In this document: one piece after another, positions 61,697 to 64,000 of the stretch | Layout: every line of letters begins with the position of its first letter | How positions within the stretch are numbered: the first letter of the stretch is position 1 | Origin: Synechococcus sp. 8F6 | Lineage (GTDB): Bacteria; Cyanobacteriota; Cyanobacteriia; PCC-6307; Cyanobiaceae | Assembly (NCBI RefSeq): GCF_002252665.1 | Contig: NZ_NQKZ01000001.1 | Span: 248,001 to 312,000, forward strand | DNA: 64,000 nucleotides | Reading direction: 5' to 3' | The notes under the pieces: generated by a model | Database searches by the model: none | What the model was told of the DNA's origin: nothing | The model's input: the letters and a program-made list of their open reading frames with translations, nothing else | Program-made: the position numbers and the translations under genes

Positions 61697-61769
61697 GGGG
61701 GTCTAGCAATCTGGTGAATGCAGCGAACTCATAATTCGCCTTAGCCGGGTTCGATCCCCGGGACCCCCA
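61697..61769 (+). tRNA. tRNA with CAU anticodon (Met elongator or Ile2)
   Basis: A 73-base cloverleaf folds by hand: acceptor GGGGGTC with GACCCCC, D arm GCA/TGC, anticodon stem GCGAA/TTCGC with loop CTCATAA (anticodon CAT), variable loop CTTAG, T stem CCGGG/CCCGG with loop TTCGATC, and discriminator A at 61769. The first pair G-C rules out the typical initiator. CCA is not encoded. Deciding between elongator methionine and lysidine-modified isoleucine tRNA needs comparison with the genome's other CAU tRNAs. Confidence 0.93.
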
Positions 61770-61829
61770 TCCATCACCCATCCCGACAGCCAGCCCGATT
61801 CGGTGGCTGCTTCTATCCTCGGCTCATTG

Positions 61830-63182
61830 ATGGCTCCCCTGGTGGGGCTTCCCGTGATCCAACTCCTGGCGTTGGCCATCCTGCTGGCCCTGCTGGCGTT
61901 CTTTGCCGCTGGGGAATTCGCCCTGATTCGCCTGCGGCCAAGCCGGGTGCAGCAGTTGCAGGAGTCTGGCGAGCCCGGGGCCCAGGCCGTGGCGAAATTG
62001 CAGCATCGGCTGCGGCGGGTGCTCGTGGCCACCCAGTTGGGTGCGGCCCTGGCCCTGGTCGCCCTGGGTTGGGCGGGGCGCGGTCTGGCCGAGCGCTTGG
62101 GGGTCTGGCTGGGAAGCCAGAACGGGATGGGTACCGCTCCCCAGGGATGGCTGGATGCGGGCGTTTTTCTGCTGTTGGTGTTGCTGGCAACCGTGCTGGG
62201 CGGGCTGCTGCCCAAGGCCTGGGTGTTGCACCGGCCGGAGGTCTCAGCCCTGCGGCTGGCACCCCTGCTGGATTCCGTGATCCGTAGCCTGGCCCCGCTG
62301 CTGTCGTTGCTGGAGCGCTTCAGCGGCACCCTGTTGCGTCTGTTGGGGCTTCCCCGCAACTGGGATGAGCTGGTGCCGGTGCTCTCCGCCGGAGAGCTCG
62401 AAACCCTGATTGAAACCGGCAGTGTCACGGGTCTGATGCCCGATGAACGCAACATCCTGGAGGGGGTGTTTTCGTTGCGCGACACCCTGGTGCGTGAAGT
62501 GATGGTGCCGCGCTCCGGCATGGTCACCCTGCCGCTGGATGTGAGCTTTGCGGAGCTGATGCGGGAAGTGCACGACACGGCCCATGCCCGCTTTCCGGTG
62601 ATCGGCAGCTCCCTTGACGACGTGCGTGGCCTGCTGGACCTGCGGCGTCTGGCCGATCCGATGGCCCGGGGCCTGCTTAGTGCCGACACGCCCCTGGCCC
62701 CTTACATCACCCCGGTGGCCCGGGTGCAGGAGAGCACCCCCCTGGCCGAGCTGTTGCCGCTGATTCGCAGTGGTCAGCCCCTGCTGGTGGTGGTGGACGA
62801 GCACGGCGGCACCGAGGGCCTGGTGACCGTGGTCGACCTCACCAGTGAGATCGTTGGAGATGAGGACGATTCCCTCGAGGCGGCTCAGGATCTGCAGCAA
62901 CTGGGCGAGGGCTGCTGGTCGGTGGCGGGTGATCTCGAGATCTTTGAACTCAACCGGCAGCTGGGCCTGCAGTTGCCCGAGGCGGAAGGCCATCACACCC
63001 TGGCGGGCTTCCTGTTGGAGCGTCTCCAGCACATCCCTGCCCCGGGCGAGGGCCTGCGCTGGAAGGGGCATCAGTTTCGGGTGTTGGCCATGGATGGGCC
63101 CCGCATCGAACGGGTGCAGATCGAGCGCCCGGTGGCGGAGCCGATCCCTGATAATGCGCCCAGCCGTGAGCCCCAGCCATGA
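61830..63182 (+). CDS. CNNM/CorC-family transporter-like protein (DUF21-CBS-CorC)
   Basis: 450 residues from ATG at 61830; an in-frame GTG at 61803 adds 9. The N-terminal DUF21 membrane domain starts IQLLALAILLALLAFFAAGEFALIRLRPSRVQQL and has three or four helices (VFLLLVLLATVLGGLLPKAWVL). A CBS pair follows: REVMVPRSGMVTLPLD and ARFPVIGSSLDDVRGLLDLR, then LLVVVDEHGGTEGLVTVVDLTSEIVGDEDD. The C-terminus is the CorC_HlyC domain (AEGHHTLAGFLLERLQHIP). Family members export magnesium or sodium. The tRNA gene ends 60 bases upstream; the next gene overlaps by 4 bases. Confidence 0.88.
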   Translation: MAPLVGLPVIQLLALAILLALLAFFAAGEFALIRLRPSRVQQLQESGEPGAQAVAKLQHRLRRVLVATQLGAALALVALGWAGRGLAERLGVWLGSQNGMGTAPQGWLDAGVFLLLVLLATVLGGLLPKAWVLHRPEVSALRLAPLLDSVIRSLAPLLSLLERFSGTLLRLLGLPRNWDELVPVLSAGELETLIETGSVTGLMPDERNILEGVFSLRDTLVREVMVPRSGMVTLPLDVSFAELMREVHDTAHARFPVIGSSLDDVRGLLDLRRLADPMARGLLSADTPLAPYITPVARVQESTPLAELLPLIRSGQPLLVVVDEHGGTEGLVTVVDLTSEIVGDEDDSLEAAQDLQQLGEGCWSVAGDLEIFELNRQLGLQLPEAEGHHTLAGFLLERLQHIPAPGEGLRWKGHQFRVLAMDGPRIERVQIERPVAEPIPDNAPSREPQP

Positions 63183-64000
63183 ACCCTGTGCGCGTGGGTG
63201 TCATCGGCATCGGCAACATGGGCTGGCACCACGCCCGGGTGCTGAGCCTGATCAAGGATGCCCAGTTGGTCGGCGTGGCCGACCCGGATGCGGTCCGCGG
63301 TGAGCTGGCGACCCAGCAGTTCGGCTGTCGCTGGTTCCCGTCCTATGAGGCGATGCTGCCGGAGGTGGACGCGGTCTGCATTGCCGTGCCCACCCTGCTG
63401 CATCACCGGGTGGGCCTGGCCTGCCTCAAGGCGGGCGTGCACGTGCTGATCGAGAAGCCGATTGCCGCCAGCCAGGAGGAAGCCTCGGAGTTGATCCAGG
63501 CGGCCGAAGCGGCCGGGCGGCTGCTGCAGGTGGGCCACATTGAGCGGTTCAACCCCGCCTTCCGCGAGTTGGTGAAGGTGGTGGCCAATGAGGAGGTGGT
63601 GGTGCTGGAGGCCCGGCGCCACAGTCCCAACGCCGATCGGGCCAACGACGTGTCGGTGGTGCTCGACCTGATGATCCACGACATCGATCTGGTGCTGGAA
63701 CTGGCCGGGGCCCCGGTGATTCGGTTGGCGGCCGCCGGCGGGCGCAGCGCTGAAGGTCCGATCGATTACGTCAACGCCACCCTGGCCTTTGCCAACGGGG
63801 TGGTGGCGAGCCTCACGGCCAGCAAGATGGCCCACCGCAAGATCCGCAGCCTCTCGGCCCACTGCCGGAGCAGCCTGGTGGAAACCGACTTTCTCAACCG
63901 CACCCTGCACATTCACCGCCGTGCCCATGAATCGGTGAGCGCCGACCATGGCGAGTTGGTGTATCGCTCCGATGGCGTGATCGAGGAGGTGAGCACCACG
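63179..64000 (+). CDS. Gfo/Idh/MocA-family oxidoreductase, partial (runs off window)
   Basis: The first 274 codons are inside the window and the frame is still open at 64000. VRVGVIGIGNMGWHHARVLS is the NAD-binding fold, VDAVCIAVPTLLHHRVGLACLKAGVHVLIEKPIAAS contains the E-K-P catalytic Lys motif, and VLDLMIHDIDLVLELAG has the D-x-x-x-H pair of the active site. These enzymes oxidise sugars or nucleotide sugars, or reduce biliverdin in some cyanobacteria; the typical length is 330-370. The ATG overlaps the CorC-like stop (ATGA). Specificity cannot be deduced. Confidence 0.9.
   Translation, partial: MNPVRVGVIGIGNMGWHHARVLSLIKDAQLVGVADPDAVRGELATQQFGCRWFPSYEAMLPEVDAVCIAVPTLLHHRVGLACLKAGVHVLIEKPIAASQEEASELIQAAEAAGRLLQVGHIERFNPAFRELVKVVANEEVVVLEARRHSPNADRANDVSVVLDLMIHDIDLVLELAGAPVIRLAAAGGRSAEGPIDYVNATLAFANGVVASLTASKMAHRKIRSLSAHCRSSLVETDFLNRTLHIHRRAHESVSADHGELVYRSDGVIEEVSTT

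Overview
The window is from a high-GC unicellular cyanobacterium of the Synechococcus/Cyanobium (picocyanobacterial) type. Diagnostic content includes the psbE-psbF-psbL-psbJ cluster behind rubredoxin (rubA) and ycf48, ndhC-ndhK-ndhJ, magnesium chelatase chlD, heme oxygenase ho1, and a SelD fused to an FAD oxidoreductase. Coding density is very high: many neighbours overlap by 1-11 bases, GTG and TTG starts are frequent, and no stretch over about 220 bases lacks a gene. I assign no species.

Layout. 0-10 kb: start of a phosphoketolase gene, a cation/proton antiporter, an isoprenylcysteine-methyltransferase-like membrane enzyme, an alpha/beta hydrolase, GlcE- and GlcF-like subunits, a four-carbon acid sugar kinase, an amino acid permease and icd. 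10-17 kb: ho1, two glycosyltransferases, a PcrA/UvrD helicase and a tRNA nucleotidyltransferase. 17-29 kb: envelope sugar metabolism, with kdsB facing a kdsD-kdsA-kdsC operon (Kdo), then selD-galE facing ugd-uxs-(small ORF)-UDP-glucuronate 4-epimerase, then hisS and lpxI. 29-38 kb: hisB, a VapBC module, fabI, a split photolyase-like gene pair, a lipoprotein, a thioredoxin-fold protein, a DegT aminotransferase, a full-length photolyase, a Nudix hydrolase, and a Phd/PIN toxin-antitoxin module lying between the Nudix gene and folK. 38-48 kb: chlD, an Mla-like lipid-transport pair, a YvcK-like protein, ndhJ/K/C, rubA, ycf48 and psbEFLJ. 48-56 kb: one chain of six overlapping genes (acyltransferase, waaA, lpxK, lpxB, an MsbA-like exporter, carotenoid oxygenase). 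56-64 kb: rdgB, a phosphohexomutase, a RecB-like nuclease, ygfZ, pyrE, a secreted protein, a CAU-anticodon tRNA, a CNNM/CorC protein and the start of a Gfo/Idh/MocA oxidoreductase.

How genes work together. Kdo supply (kdsA/B/C/D) and its use (waaA, lpxK, lpxB, lpxI, MsbA-like exporter) are both present, arguing for a Kdo-lipid A outer membrane. galE, ugd, uxs and the epimerase form a UDP-sugar branch (UDP-Gal, UDP-GlcA, UDP-Xyl, probably UDP-GalA) that could feed the glycosyltransferases. rubA, ycf48 and psbEFLJ group photosystem assembly factors with cytochrome b559.

The most unusual items are the adjacent genes at 31668-32980, which encode the two halves of a photolyase-like protein in swapped order with cysteines spaced like those of iron-sulfur photolyases; the Phd/PIN module with a 24-base dyad and a 15-base tandem repeat inside the antitoxin gene; a possible 40-codon gene joined to both neighbours in the UDP-sugar operon; and a carotenoid oxygenase coupled to the lipid A export operon.
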